This document shows, one piece after another, positions 21,901 to 33,637 of a DNA stretch of 64,000 bases. The stretch lies in assembly GCF_016808335.1 (NCBI RefSeq), contig NC_053144.1:70355400-70419399 (forward strand). Reading direction: 5' to 3'. The position numbers and the translations under genes are program-made. The stretch is from Panicum virgatum (taxonomy: Eukaryota; Streptophyta; Magnoliopsida; Poales; Poaceae). Below the pieces are notes generated by a model that was given only the letters and a program-made list of their open reading frames with translations, did no database searches and was not told the DNA's origin. The stretch's first letter is position 1. Each line of letters opens with the position of its first letter.

Positions 21901-24900
21901 GTCAGATTGCAGCTCTTAGGATGGCGATGCGCTGTTGAATAGATTGCAGCTCTTTGGCGCATATCCATTCCCGTCATGGCTATTAGGTGCACAAACAATT
22001 TAATCCATTTTCTCATCCATAGCCCTCCCGACCCTCTCAAATGCCCTTGAGCATACCCTTTTTGCAAATCGAGCACTTATATATGCTCATCATATTTTTG
22101 CATAGTACTGGAGATGAAAAATCTGAACTGAACAAGTATCTGATATAGATCATGGTGCACATAATGTGTTTTAGATTCTCCACGAATCGCATGTGATGCA
22201 TATAATGTGTTTTAGATTCAATACTTTCAACTAATATCAATCTAGACAAAAATTCCTAGGTCATTTTTACAGATCTCAATTGATCATATAGGCTAGACCC
22301 CTAAAAGAAATTCAGAGATGACTTTTTTAGCTTTGGATGAATTTTAGATCAGGTAGATTTATGTTCAGTAAATGAACAAGCAATTTATTTATTCTCAGTT
22401 TTGGCATGTGTGTGTTTTGACTTTAGCATTTTTTCATATTACGACGTTTAGCCATTTTGGATATGCTTATCAATTTTTAAGTAAATAGTCACATTTAGTT
22501 TAGTATTTTGTGTTCTAATATAGCATCTTTTATATTCTAATTACCTGCCTACTGATTCAAAGTCTTGCTTAGTTCTAGGTTCCAGAGGAGGCGTGAAGAC
22601 TTGTTTTCAATATGTTTAGATGACAGTCACTTTTTTGGTTCATAATGCATTATGACATCTAGCTCTAGCATTATGTGTTCTCCACTGCATGCATGGATTA
22701 CAGTACTAGCTAGTCATATCTTGATAGGGGCTGTTTGAGGGTAGAATAAATGTTTTGCTTCATACGTTCCTACATTGACTCCTAGAAAATCATAGTTAAA
22801 TTCTAGTGGGAGTTCATTTAAATACGTAACCCTTCAGATCCTATTTTTTCACCTACAATTCAGTAAGCAAAACAGTGTTATTCAGCAAGCAAATTAGGGG
22901 ACTATAGCAGGCAAATAGGTGCTATGTAACTAGCAAACAATAAATACATTCAAGACTAGCATTTGATCACAAAATGGGGGGGGGGCAAAATTGTATAATT
23001 AAATTCGTAAACTAGTGATTTGCGGTAAGCAAAACAAGTAAATTAATTGGCATTTTTTCTCAGCATATTCATGCACTTATATTGGAGTTCAGTAGTGAAA
23101 TCTTGCAATTTTTTACTACATCTCTTTTTTCTCTTATGTGGTTGTCACTACATGGAACCTTTTTACTGTCTGCTAGAGAGGAGTTACCTTGTGTAGTTAG
23201 TCTTGTGCAATTTCTTCAGGCAATAATTTGTTCATATAAAGGCATAACAGAGTACTTTGTGTAAGCAATTTTCACGACATTACTGCTAGAATCCACAAAA
23301 GTAACATGCTGTTTTTCCCCAACTACATTTTGCAGCTTCAACACAAAGGACCTTTTGGTGGGGTGTTTGGGGGGTGGAGCTGGACCAGCAGCTTGCAGGT
23401 GGAGTATGGGTGCATGATCAAGCAAGTTCTATTTTGGATAGATGACAACTATTTGTTGCAACATTGTACTGGTTGAGATTCTATTTCTCTTGGGGAAAGG
23501 GGGAGTTGCTGGGGACTGGGGAGGAAAACTAAAATCACTGCAGATGAACGCAAAAACTAGATCTGTAGAATCATTTTTTTCTTTGGGAAGTGGTGAAGAT
23601 GTACTTACTCCTGGTGTAGACAGTCAATTTTATGGCCCTATCTTCGTTTTCCTTCGCATCTGCTTGAGCATTTTTTTTCTTTGGTTGATGTTGTCGGCAG
23701 ATGGAATTTAGCAGTTTTTAAGCTTCTTTCTCTGTTTGGCGGCAATGGGTATGAGGGAGCCAGCTAATTTATCTTGCGGGCAGGTTCATTGTGCAGGGAA
23801 GAAACAGGGCACGCAAGTTAGTGGATGCCTGGCGGGGCCCAGGTAGGAAAGCGACAGTTGTACTTTTTTTCAAAAATAGAGCGGCCGTACGGAAGACTGG
23901 TTTTACGGCCGGCCGTAATATATATAGCTGGGTCCAAAATAAAATGTTTGCTTCTAATTCAGCACCAGTTGGTTTGGTAGCCCATCATCATCTTCTTCAT
24001 CATTTAAAAAAGGCGGCCAGTTTAGCCGACAAAGTATCGTGGCCACAAATCATCCAGGTATGAAATCTAAAGTCGGCGTTTATGATCAATACATTCTTCT
24101 AGTACGTACTATATATCCATCGCATCAAACTTTGGCAATCAGTAGCCATTCGATCGATTTTTAAAACCCGGTGATGATTCTTTCCCTCGTTCGATTGGAA
24201 GGCGACGCCATTTGAGTATACACTGCTGTTCTTGCTCTGCCTCTCTTTATGAAATTATATCTATAATAATTAAAGAAAACGGAATGCAGCTAGCTAGCAC
24301 ACTGCATGCGTTGCGTTAGGATAGATGTCCTCTTCTGGCATGGGGCCCGACGAGTTTGTACTAATGGCCGGACCACGACTGGAATAAGTAATCAGAATCC
24401 TCCTCTCGTCTCATCGCGATCAGTGGACTTCATTTTGTACACGCCTGATGGCGACGCACGGCCCGAAACCTAGCTAGCTTAGAGCATCCACCTTCAACTT
24501 CTTATTTGCCTCCGCCTTTCCTTTCCTTTCCTTTCCCTTTCTTTTCTTTTCTTTACTTTTCTTTCTTTTGGGTGTGAGAGAGATGGACAGATCGATGAGG
24601 GCCTCATCAGTCGGTTCTTGTTGTGATTGCGCGCTTTATTATCACTTTCGTTATTGGCAATTAGTTTTTTTAATTTCACAGTACAACTGAAACACTCACA
24701 AACGCACACTCACCCGTCACTCCTATGCACGCACGAACGCAAAACCTATCTCTATTAGTATCTTCGAAGATTGAGCTGACAAATCTGCTGTTGACAGGAA
24801 CGTCGTCTACCATTAAAATAACAATACCATTAAATTCAAGAATATTCGCTGCAACGGAAAGTTGAACCGTAGACTTGAGGTGCTACGGAGATTCTTGTAG

Positions 24901-26170
24901 TTATTGGCGTACAGCCCCTTTCGCATAGGCGGTTAGTTAGAGTTGTCTCTCACTGATTTTCTGCACTATTTTGTAAAAGTACTAATATATAATTCATGTG
25001 AATTTGGGCATGCATAATTCTCACATTCTGAATTTGCCTACGCGATTGCTGTTGTTTATCCTATCGATACCCTCCCAAGTCCTAATGCATGCATGTCCGG
25101 CGCCAATCAAACTAAACAAATGTTTATAATCCCCATCTTTGTCAAAGCTACTAGTTGCTTATCTAGCCTTTTCAAAGCCCAAAAATACCTGAATGAAGGT
25201 GGTTACCTGTACCTAACAAAGCTCTGCAAAACGCCAACGCTCTAGCAGCATCGCCGCTGAATTCACATGATGCTCTCACCGATCTGCTACCAATTCAGTT
25301 CAGGTTAGGTCAGTGTAGCTGACGATGACTCTGCGGCATCCTCCTCTCCGCTAACCCAGTACGAACGGATCGAAGGAATCATCAGATGTAAGGTTGGTGG
25401 ATGCAGGCCCGATCGAAACGAGACATGGACGATAAGGCGATCGTTTAATTTGGATGCAGGCAGCTGCTACCTCTCTGCTGCTCCCCGGTCAAGTCACCGC
25501 AGGTCATGTGGTCTCTTCACCTGACCTCGCAATCCCCTGCTGCTTCCTTGTTGCGCGAGCAAGGCTGGTGCTCGGCGCGAGGCAGCGGCCAACCGGCATC
25601 AGAGTGGAAGCCATCGCGCCAAACACTTCCAAATAGTAAATTGAAGCACCCTCTTTTCAGTTTTCAGGCTGTGCGGCTGCTTTTGTGCAACGCTCCAATA
25701 ATGTGATTCGGGATCACCTACCAATGCAAATATGCAATGCCAGAAACAGGGGCTTCCATGAACAATGATTTTTTTCTTCTTCTTCAGATCACGGCGAAAT
25801 AAAGTTTTACTTGTTACCTAATCCTCACCTGAGAAATAAGTAAGCTCATAAGCATGGTTATGCAGGCATCAACCTGCTTGTTCCTGCTTGCAGTGACTTG
25901 AATTATTCTACTATTAGGACGATACCCCCCACCCATATAGCATGGTCGAGAGCTTCCTTAACTTTCCCTGACCGCCGTCATGGGTCAGTTGAAAATGTAC
26001 TGATAAACCAATTAATCAATCAACTGCGTGCGTGCCCAAGGTGTACACTCTCTTTTTAAATTAAATACTAGTACATCCAAAGAACAAACTAAAAATCGTC
26101 TTTTTACACTGGCCGCTGCCGCTCAATCATGGCCCGGGTTTCTACTCGTTCCAAGCTGTTGCTGCTGCTG
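18991..26170. other. intergenic, no recognised gene
   Basis: GC-rich patches near 19.0-19.2 and 19.7-20.1 kb carry open frames without recognisable domains. Several GT/AG-bounded pieces (for example near 20.33-20.36 kb) could belong to a non-coding or decayed transcript, but no continuous protein could be built. Short repeats are present: a 56-bp tandem pair at 19480-19590 and three copies of ATTGCAGCTCTT at about 21866, 21906 and 21943. Nothing else is supported. Confidence 0.5.
19480..19590. repeat. 56-bp tandem duplication
   Basis: CTTCTCAAACAAAAAAGAAG and the following 30-odd bases occur at 19480 and again at 19536, differing at one clear position (ggtaaT/Cgac). It looks recent. Confidence 0.9.
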
Positions 26171-26181
26171 CTGCTGGAGTT

Positions 26182-26187
26182 TATATA
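26182..26187 (+). promoter_or_regulatory. candidate TATA box of the kinase gene
   Basis: TATATA lies about 100 bp before the start codon, with a second TATATAT-like site at about 26228-26236. Assigned by motif and distance only. Confidence 0.4.
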
Positions 26188-26284
26188 CATATAAATAAAT
26201 AAATAAACGCTAGCTGCAGCATCATACAGTATATATCACGCGCGCGGGTCCAATAAACCCGCACCGCTCCAACTCGTACGTACG

Positions 26285-27316
26285 ATGATGCTGCTGCAAA
26301 GGCGCGGCGGCCTCCTCTGCTGCGGGTGCGGGGGCGGGGGCGGCGTGGCCGTCGGCGGGCGTGCAGCAGCAGCAACAGCCGCCTTTGGCCGGGACGGGGA
26401 CACCGATGATGCCAAGAGCACGGCGGCGGCGAGGCAGCTGTCGTGGGCGCAGGTGGAGGCCATGACGGGAGGCTTCACGTCGGCCGTCGTCGGCGAGGGC
26501 GGCTTCAGCACCGTGTACCTGGCGCGCCTCGGCGGCTCCCTCGCCGCCGTCAAGGTCCACCGCAGCGGCGAGCGCCTCCACCGCGCGTTCCGCCAGGAGC
26601 TGGACGCCCTCCTCCGCGTCCGCCACCCGCACATCGTGCGCCTCCTCGCCTTCTGCGACCAGCGAGGTAGTACGGGCGGCGTGCTGGTGCTGGAGTTGGC
26701 GCCGAACGGCAACCTGCACGACCAGCTCCACGGCGGCGACGGCGGCGGCAAGCCACCGATGCCGTGGGCGCGGCGGGTGTCGGTGGCGCTGCAGGTGGCC
26801 CGCGCCCTCGAGTACCTCCACGATCGGTGCGTGGTGCACGGCGACGTCAAGGCTTCCAACGTGCTGCTGGACGCCGGCATGGCCGCCAGGCTCTGCGACT
26901 TCGGGTCGGCGCGCGCGGGGTTGTCCTCGGCCCGCCCGCCGCGCGCCGTGCCCGTGCTGCTGGGCTCCCCCGGCTACGTGGACCCGCACTACCTCCGCTG
27001 CGGCGTGGTCACCAGCAAGAGCGACGTCTACAGCTTCGGCGTGCTGCTGCTGGAGCTGCTCACCGGCGTGCAGGCCTTCTGCGACGGCCGGCTCCTGACG
27101 GCGGCCGTCGCGCCCAAGATCGCCGACCCATGCAAGCTCGTGGACCAGAGGCTGGGGTGCCGCTACGACACCGACGAGGCGGCGGCCATGGCTGCGCTGG
27201 CGGCCGCGTGCGTCGGGGACAACCCGACCCTCCGGCCGTCGATGGCCGACGTGGTGCGGACCCTGGAGGCGGGCAGGCGCCCGGGAAGCAGCACCTATAC
27301 ATCGTCGACCCTGTGA
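26285..27316 (+). CDS. receptor-like cytoplasmic kinase (At1g33260/At4g10390-like), single exon
   Basis: 343 residues with a complete protein kinase domain (about 69-328) and no signal peptide or transmembrane segment, hence a receptor-like cytoplasmic kinase. Visible motifs: glycine loop [11 protein letters not shown] (70-80), ATP lysine in AVKV (K90), helix-C glutamate in RQELDALL (E105), catalytic loop HGDVKASN (185-192), CDFG (204-207), GSPGYVDP, and [15 protein letters not shown] (247-261). The catalytic loop has HGD instead of HRD, so it is a non-RD kinase, as in its relatives. The N-terminus has clustered cysteines (LLCCGC, 10-15), which could be palmitoylated for membrane attachment (inference). 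No intron is needed; the start is the first of two adjacent ATG codons. The substrate and pathway are unknown, but relatives act in signalling at the cytoplasmic face of the plasma membrane. Confidence 0.9.
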   Translation: MMLLQRRGGLLCCGCGGGGGVAVGGRAAAATAAFGRDGDTDDAKSTAAARQLSWAQVEAMTGGFTSAVVGEGGFSTVYLARLGGSLAAVKVHRSGERLHRAFRQELDALLRVRHPHIVRLLAFCDQRGSTGGVLVLELAPNGNLHDQLHGGDGGGKPPMPWARRVSVALQVARALEYLHDRCVVHGDVKASNVLLDAGMAARLCDFGSARAGLSSARPPRAVPVLLGSPGYVDPHYLRCGVVTSKSDVYSFGVLLLELLTGVQAFCDGRLLTAAVAPKIADPCKLVDQRLGCRYDTDEAAAMAALAAACVGDNPTLRPSMADVVRTLEAGRRPGSSTYTSSTL

Positions 27317-28212
27317 CGATAGATAGTACGTATACGGTATACATACCACAACTCCTGCCAGCTGGCTCCTGCAATCAGCACAAAAAAAAATGTATAGATT
27401 CTAGTATAAACCTGTTGGATATATATAATGGACGAGATCAAATTTGTTTATTGTTGTCGTGTCACAAAATTGTCCAATGAAAAAAAGTATCGCAATGGCA
27501 ATGTTCTACCTAACAGTTTTGTCACGCGTGCAGCTCAGGCTCATGACCGAATATGGCACCATCAGTGTCTTGTCATCATACGTGTAGTATAGCTTCTCTC
27601 TCTCTCTCTAAAAAAAACTACTAAATGAGAACACAATCTTTAATTCCCAGAAGAAAAACAGATTTAGTATGTGCATAAGCAAGTTTATCATTTTAGCTCC
27701 TCCAAAGTCCAAACAGGTCCTATGACGAAGCACTTAACGAACAGAATATATAACCTAGCTAGGTTTGTCTGCAATCCGACCAACATCCAAATGCATCGTA
27801 CAAGTGTTAATCATTACAACACAGCAGATTCGACATCCAGTGATCATTAGCATTACACGATAGTACGATTAAACTTGGCACAAAATTAAAGGCGCAACCA
27901 GGAGCGAGCTTGTTCGATTGCTACACTGTGTTCGGCTGGTGGTTCCAGCTCCAGCTCTACAGTGTTTCCCTCTCACATCTCTCCAGCTCCAGCCTCCAGC
28001 CACCAGCCAGATAACAGTGTTTTTCTCTCACACCACTCCAGCTCCAGCCTCCAGCTCCAGTCTGCCGAACAAGGTTAGCACCTGCTGTGCAGTGCAGTCA
28101 GAGCTTGCCGATCCCCTACTTCTCTGTCATTAGCATCTGCTACGACAAATAAAGACGCAATTAAAATTATTCTCAATCCTCCATTCTCTTTTGATATGAC
28201 AGTCCTATCCTA
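27317..28212. other. intergenic between the kinase and the DUF3615 pseudogene
   Basis: This is the 3' flank of the kinase gene. It contains a short (CT)n tract near 27595-27609 and a foldback element at 27909-28074. No gene is seen. Confidence 0.6.
27909..28074. mobile_element. MITE-like foldback with CCAGCTC repeats
   Basis: CTTGTTCG (27909) is matched by CGAACAAG at 28067-28074, and TGTTCGGCTGG is matched by an imperfect inverted copy at the right end. The interior is built of CCAGCTCCAGC-type short repeats. This layout occurs in small grass DNA elements; the family is not assigned. Confidence 0.45.
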
Positions 28213-28325
28213 TTACCAAAAGAGAATCTGGAGCGTTTCTGGCCCAACTCTTCTAGCATCAGGATCTAGGACATAGTCAGAGTAGATGTAGTCATCTTCA
28301 AGATGACCCAGCCTGTCTAGGGCTT

Positions 28326-31179
28326 TGTCACACCCTGAAATTTTTGAATTTCAGGATGTGATTAAAATTAAAAAAACAAAACAACAATTTTCTCATAATT
28401 CTAAAATTTTCTCAACATTTATTTTCTTCACAGGGAATTTAGTAAGAATAAAAATTAGTTGTTTTTCTAAGTCTAAATGAGGTTGTTTGTTTGCACTCAT
28501 GCCGCTTTGCATTGTTTTATTTTCTTGTGGTTTGATTTGAATTTGAATTCGTGGAGTTTAAATTCAAATCAAATTTGTTGAATCTTTTTGCAAAAAAAAA
28601 TAGAAAAAAATCTTTTCGGCCCAAACCAGCAGTCCGGCCCGTTTCTTCCCTTGGCGCGCAAGCCAAGAACTCTCGACCACCCCTATATAAGCACCGCCCC
28701 TCCCCCTCCTAATCCCCTGCTTATTTTTCCTTGCGCCGTGCATCTGCAACGCCGCCGGCCCTAGCCCTCCCTTTTCCTCCTGCGCCCCCTTCTTCGCTCG
28801 GGCTCTCTGCTTGCTAGCGCCGCCGGCCCTAGGCCATCGCTCTCCCTGCTCTCGTCACCCCCTGCTCGCCGGCGTCCACCCTCCCGAGTGCCACCCCTGC
28901 AGCAGCAGCGCTCCCTTGCAGCCGGCCTCTCCCTGCACGCTGCTGGGAACAACTCAGGCTGCCGCCTCTCCGATCGATCGCCGCAAGGGCGAGCACCCTC
29001 CGTCACGTGCCTCCTGGATCCCTGCAGCTGCGCCCCCTCCTGCTAGGCCCCTGCTCACCTGCATCGCCTCCCGCGTGCACAGCAACAAGCCGACCAACAA
29101 GCAATGGCGCTGTCCCTGATGAACTCTTGAAACAGAGCCATCGTCGAAACTTCCAGCTTCGTTTTCTATCTCCACGATGAGTCTCCGCGATGGGTAAGCA
29201 CCAAAACGAGTTCTCCTCGATCTCCTCTTTCTTTTCCTCCAAATCCCAAGCCCTTAGATGCCCTAGAACGCCGGGAACTCGTGCTACAGTACCCGCCGCC
29301 CTCCATGGGTGCTGTTCCGAGCTTTTGCTATTTGGTCCCTATCAAGTTCTGTAATATTTGTAGATTCATTTGAGTCTACGGAAATCTGCAGAAAACCTCC
29401 TAGATCTATTAGTTCTTTTCAGTCCAACCCCAACCCTAACCTTTTTCAGATCTAACCCTCTCTTTTATCCAATTTGTGAGCACTATTTTCAGTGTCTTGC
29501 CAAAGTTTCCTGCTAACCCCTAAGGTCTACGGTTAATTGCAACCGGGCCCCTAGATCACCGTTTAGCCCATAGAATCTTCATTTTAGATCCGTTTTTGAT
29601 CGTTCTTGTTGCGTTAGTTTTGTTTTAGTGTAAGCTATCGTTTAGTAGTGCTTTTAAATCATAGATCTTGTTTTAAAGTAAATATAGATTTAATTTGATT
29701 AATAACTATTTGAAACTAGCCTTTCTAATTAAAAGTAAATTAGAGCTCTATACCAGTTTTCACTAATTAATGTTAATTCGATTAAATATCAACTTAAATG
29801 CATCTTTTATATGACATGTTTAGTTCAAAACCACGTATCATAAAGTTTTACACTTAGATGTTCTCACTTGTCTTTTATTTGCTAGTAAAATAATTAATTG
29901 GTATAAGTTATACATAAACTTTATAAATAAAACTTGATTAAGTTCAACTTCATCTTTGTGATATAAATTCATATGAAATATTTATAATTTGAATATTTCT
30001 TTCAAATATCCTTTACATGTATTTTTTTTCTTAATTAAAATAAATCCAACTTATAGTTTCTTTCTGTTATAATATAAATCTTTCGGTTGTTGTATCTTTT
30101 CAACCCTAGTTTCGTTTTTAGCGTTTCTTGCGCTTTCGTAACCGTAACAGCGAGCCTTGTCTTTTAGTATGTTCTTTTTGAGTTTTTTTTCTTTGTATTG
30201 GTGTATTGTTCTTAGTTGTACTTGTTGTTTTGCTTTGTATGGTTGCTCGTTGTTTGCTCCGAGTAGAAGGATCGCTGTCTGAAGATTGAAGATCAAGAGT
30301 TTCAAGTGAGCAAAAGCTGAAGAGCAGTAAGAGTAGCTTTTTGTTGGAGAAAGGCAAGTGACCCTAACCATCTTTCTGTCTATGCTTATTTACAAGAGTA
30401 TTATGATGATTTAATTGGAACATGGAGAACCACCCAAGAAAACCGTACAACCACAATACTAATGGGCTCTGGTCTTGGCTGAGTAATTAGATGAACTATA
30501 TGTTGTGTTGGGGTTGTTCCGCTTGGTGGTTATGAGTTTGTGTTGTGGAGCGGGTGAAGGAAGCTGCGTCTTCTGAGGGACCGCACGGCAGGGACCAACA
30601 CATACATATAGGGATTCTTTGTAAAGGCCTCGTAGCGTCCCTATGCAATCACACCTCGGAAGTGTGGTATTGTGCCTAGCTAGCACATTGCGTGGTTGGG
30701 TTCAAAGTTCTTCGGAACTTTTACGCGAATTGTGGTGAAAGTGTACAACCTCTGCAGAGTTAAAACTAACCGGTTAGCCGTGCTCACGGTCAAGAGCGGC
30801 TTGGACCCTCACATGATTAATAAACTTAAAGATGGATTTAAATCATTTTCTGGTTATTTCTTGTGGTCTTGCTGAGTACCAACCATAAGTGTACTCACCC
30901 TTGCTTACTGCTGCTCAGAAGGAGAAGGTGTATAAAGATTTTTGAAGATGATGCTGAGTTCTAGGCGTACGCAATCCCCCAGTCGATTGCCTGTGAAGTT
31001 TGAAGCCTTCGTTTCCAGGATAAGCTGTATAACTCTGATAGTCTTTTATTTGTTTTATTTACTCTTTTACGTGATACTGTTACTGATTATTCACTTATGA
31101 TGTCTCTATATGTATGAAACTTGATCCTGGCATACATATAGTTATGCATTCGGTTTTCTTCTTAAAACCGGGTGTGACA
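28326..31179 (+). mobile_element. solo LTR, 2854 bp, Tekay/Del-like gypsy type
   Basis: It starts TGTCACACCC and ends GGGTGTGACA. It is flanked by an exact 5-bp target-site duplication GGCTT (28321-28325 and 31180-31184). No internal retrotransposon coding sequence or second LTR is present, so it is a solo LTR left by LTR-LTR recombination. A TATA box CTATATAAG lies at 28683-28691. The long LTR and the TGTCACACCC start resemble chromovirus Tekay/Del elements (inference). It sits inside the last coding exon of the DUF3615 gene, in opposite orientation to the gene. Confidence 0.9.
28683..28691 (+). promoter_or_regulatory. TATA box in the solo LTR
   Basis: CTATATAAG is followed by a C-rich leader. 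If active it would drive transcription on the plus strand, antisense to the DUF3615 pseudogene. Confidence 0.5.
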
Positions 31180-32521
31180 GGCTTTGACATATAGATGATT
31201 GTTGGTGTAGGCGCATCCGTCTGATCCACGAAAAAGACGTTCTCCAAGCAGCACCTTCTCAAACTCTATGTCACGCCCATGAAAACCATGGGCAGCGGGA
31301 TGCACAATCCTAGTCCCTTCCTTCTCGCAGTAAATGCAACGAACATGCTCTGCACACATACAAAATCACAGCACATTAGATAGCATGCCTCACATTCTGG
31401 TGATGATAATTTTTCATCTCAAGACAATTTCCGCCTCATTTACACACTATATAAATAGGAAAGTTGAAGGTTTATTCTTGCCTGCCAAAATAATAAATAA
31501 GCTTACTTCCTTAATTTTGCATGTTTTTTACTGCAAATTGAAGAAAGTGCCGTGGCATTCAGATTTTAGATCTAGGGGTAATCATCATATAAAGAGCATT
31601 ACTATGCATTCTACAATTATTCAACTGAAATTAATGTATTGCTACACTATGATTGTTATTTACTGAAAATCTCTCTTAATTTCGTGGATGAACCAGAGCA
31701 CAAGGTTCCTTGAGATGAGAGTTGATCGTATCTCTGAGTAGCATATCTCAAATTCTTACTATGATTTATTCTGCTTATATTCAGGGTATGCCCTTTCATT
31801 TATCCTGGTTACAATGCCGATAGCATCTTAAGCTTGTCAAAATGTCAACTGTTCTCTAATTAACATTTCTCTAACAAGAAAATTCTGTTCTGCACTTTTT
31901 ACATGGCTAGGTACATTGGTGTTGAAGGCTTTTCACATTGGTGTTTGGTTTGAGGAATGGAATAGTTTGGTCCATCACTACCTCATCGTCATAGGAATAT
32001 AAATAGTACAACCATGAGGAATGTGGTCATTCCACCAAATTTATGGAATCAACTCATGATGCATCACCCCATCTAGTATGAGAATGAGATGACGTCTCAA
32101 AACATGCATCGAACCCATAAATGTTTGAGAAAAGCAGGCAACCAAAGCTGCACTGCTGCGAGCACAGGTCCGCAGCATAGCTTGCTGAGGATCGGAGCAG
32201 TTTAATCGTCCGGCAAAACAGGCAACGATTCAAAGTGCTAGAACTGCATCCGGCAGGAACGACATGCGCCCCGCCGCGCCCATGTCTGCTACGGTCGGAG
32301 TCAGGGCGAGGCGCTCTTAATCGGGTCATCACCTCATGCCGGAGTCTGCTTTGGGCGCGGTTCAGCGAACATGGCTAGGGTGGCAGCGCTAACACTGGCA
32401 GCAATTATGGCGTGATGCACATGGATTGCGGTGCCAAGAAGAGACGTAGGGAGAACAGATTTTGTCCAAATTCTTGTTCATATTCTTATTGAAATGATGC
32501 TGAAATAGAATGATAAACAAG

Positions 32522-33637
32522 CACTACGGGAAACGGTCAGTTTGCCGTGTGCAAATTTTCGAGCACACGGCAAACTTAACCTTTCCCGTGTGTCAAATCA
32601 AAAACACTTGGTAAAATATTTGCCGTGTGCCCAGATCTGAGGCACACGGCAAACAACTCCCCCCACCCCCACTTACCCATAATTATTAACCCGCACCGAC
32701 TCCTCCCTCAGATCGATACGCCACCTCCCTCCCTCCCTCCCTTCCCCCTCCTCCCTCAGATCCGCCGCCGCCCCTACTCTCCTGCCTGCTCGCCGTCTCC
32801 CTCCCATGCCTCCCCTCCCCTCCCCCCTCCGCTCGCCCCTCACCGGTAGTGAGGAGCAGCGGCGGGGCGAGGAGCGGCGGCGGCTTACCGGGACCGCCCG
32901 CAGGGCGCCGCGTGAACTTCGGCTCGAGCTCAGGCAGCGGTGGCGGACGGCGCGGCGCGAGCTCCGGCAACGGCCGCGGACGGCACGGCGCGAGGTCCGG
33001 CAGCGGCAGCCCCTGCTCCTCCTCCTCCGGCACGGCGTGGCGGCCCCTGCTCCTCCTCCAAATCCGGCGCGCGGCCCCCTCCCTCTCCTTCCCCGGATCC
33101 GGCGCGAGACCCCTCCCTTTCCTTCCCCGGATCCGGCGCGTGGCTCCTCCCTCTCCTTCCCCGGATCCGGCGCGCGGCTCCTCCCTCTCCTTCCCCGGAT
33201 CCGGCGTGCGGCCCCGGACCCTCCTTCCCCGGCGTGCGGCCGCACCATCACCGTTAGGCGTGGCGGCGAGGCCGGATCCGGCCAACTCCTCCTTCGGTGC
33301 TCGACGTCGACGGTGGAGGGGGAGATGGCTCCAACGGGGGGGGGCAGTGGCTTCCAGTGGTGGCGGTCTGTTGGCGGCGGCGGCGTGCGGCGACCGGCAG
33401 GGAGCAGTGGCGGGGTGCGGCCGGCGGTGAGGCAGTGGCCGGGCCCGATTTTTTTATTTACTGTTTATTTATTTTGCCGTGTGTCGGAAACTATGCCGTG
33501 TGCTATGAGCACTTTACCGGCCGAAGTATGCCGTGTGCACGTTGCCGAGTGTTGCACACGGCAAAACTTTTGCCCTGTGCAATATGGGCTTTGCCGTGTG
33601 CCCCAGGCACACGGCAAACTACTCGATTCCGGTAGTG
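32522..33637. mobile_element. non-autonomous CACTA (En/Spm-type) element, 1116 bp
   Basis: Ends CACTACGGGAAAC and (reverse strand) CACTACCGGAATC are flanked by the 3-bp target-site duplication AAG (32519-32521, 33638-33640). Subterminal regions carry many copies of TTTGCCGTGTGC in both orientations, the transposase-binding type of repeat found in CACTA elements. No transposase is encoded. The middle is very GC-rich and includes a 34-bp minisatellite. It lies in intron 2 of the DUF3615 pseudogene. Confidence 0.93.
33061..33235. repeat. 34-bp minisatellite inside the CACTA element
   Basis: Copies of a unit centred on CTTCCCCGGATCCGGCGCG recur with GGATCC at 33095, 33129, 33163 and 33197, an exact 34-bp period, with partial units on both sides. 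Confidence 0.92.

Noticed and set aside
25454..25636. 60-codon ORF starting MQAAATSLLL, resembling a transit peptide
   Set aside because: It stops without any mature domain and no further exon could be joined.
26222..27349. A 375-codon minus-strand ORF over the kinase gene
   Set aside because: The plus strand has every kinase motif in order; the minus-strand frame has none and is a composition effect.
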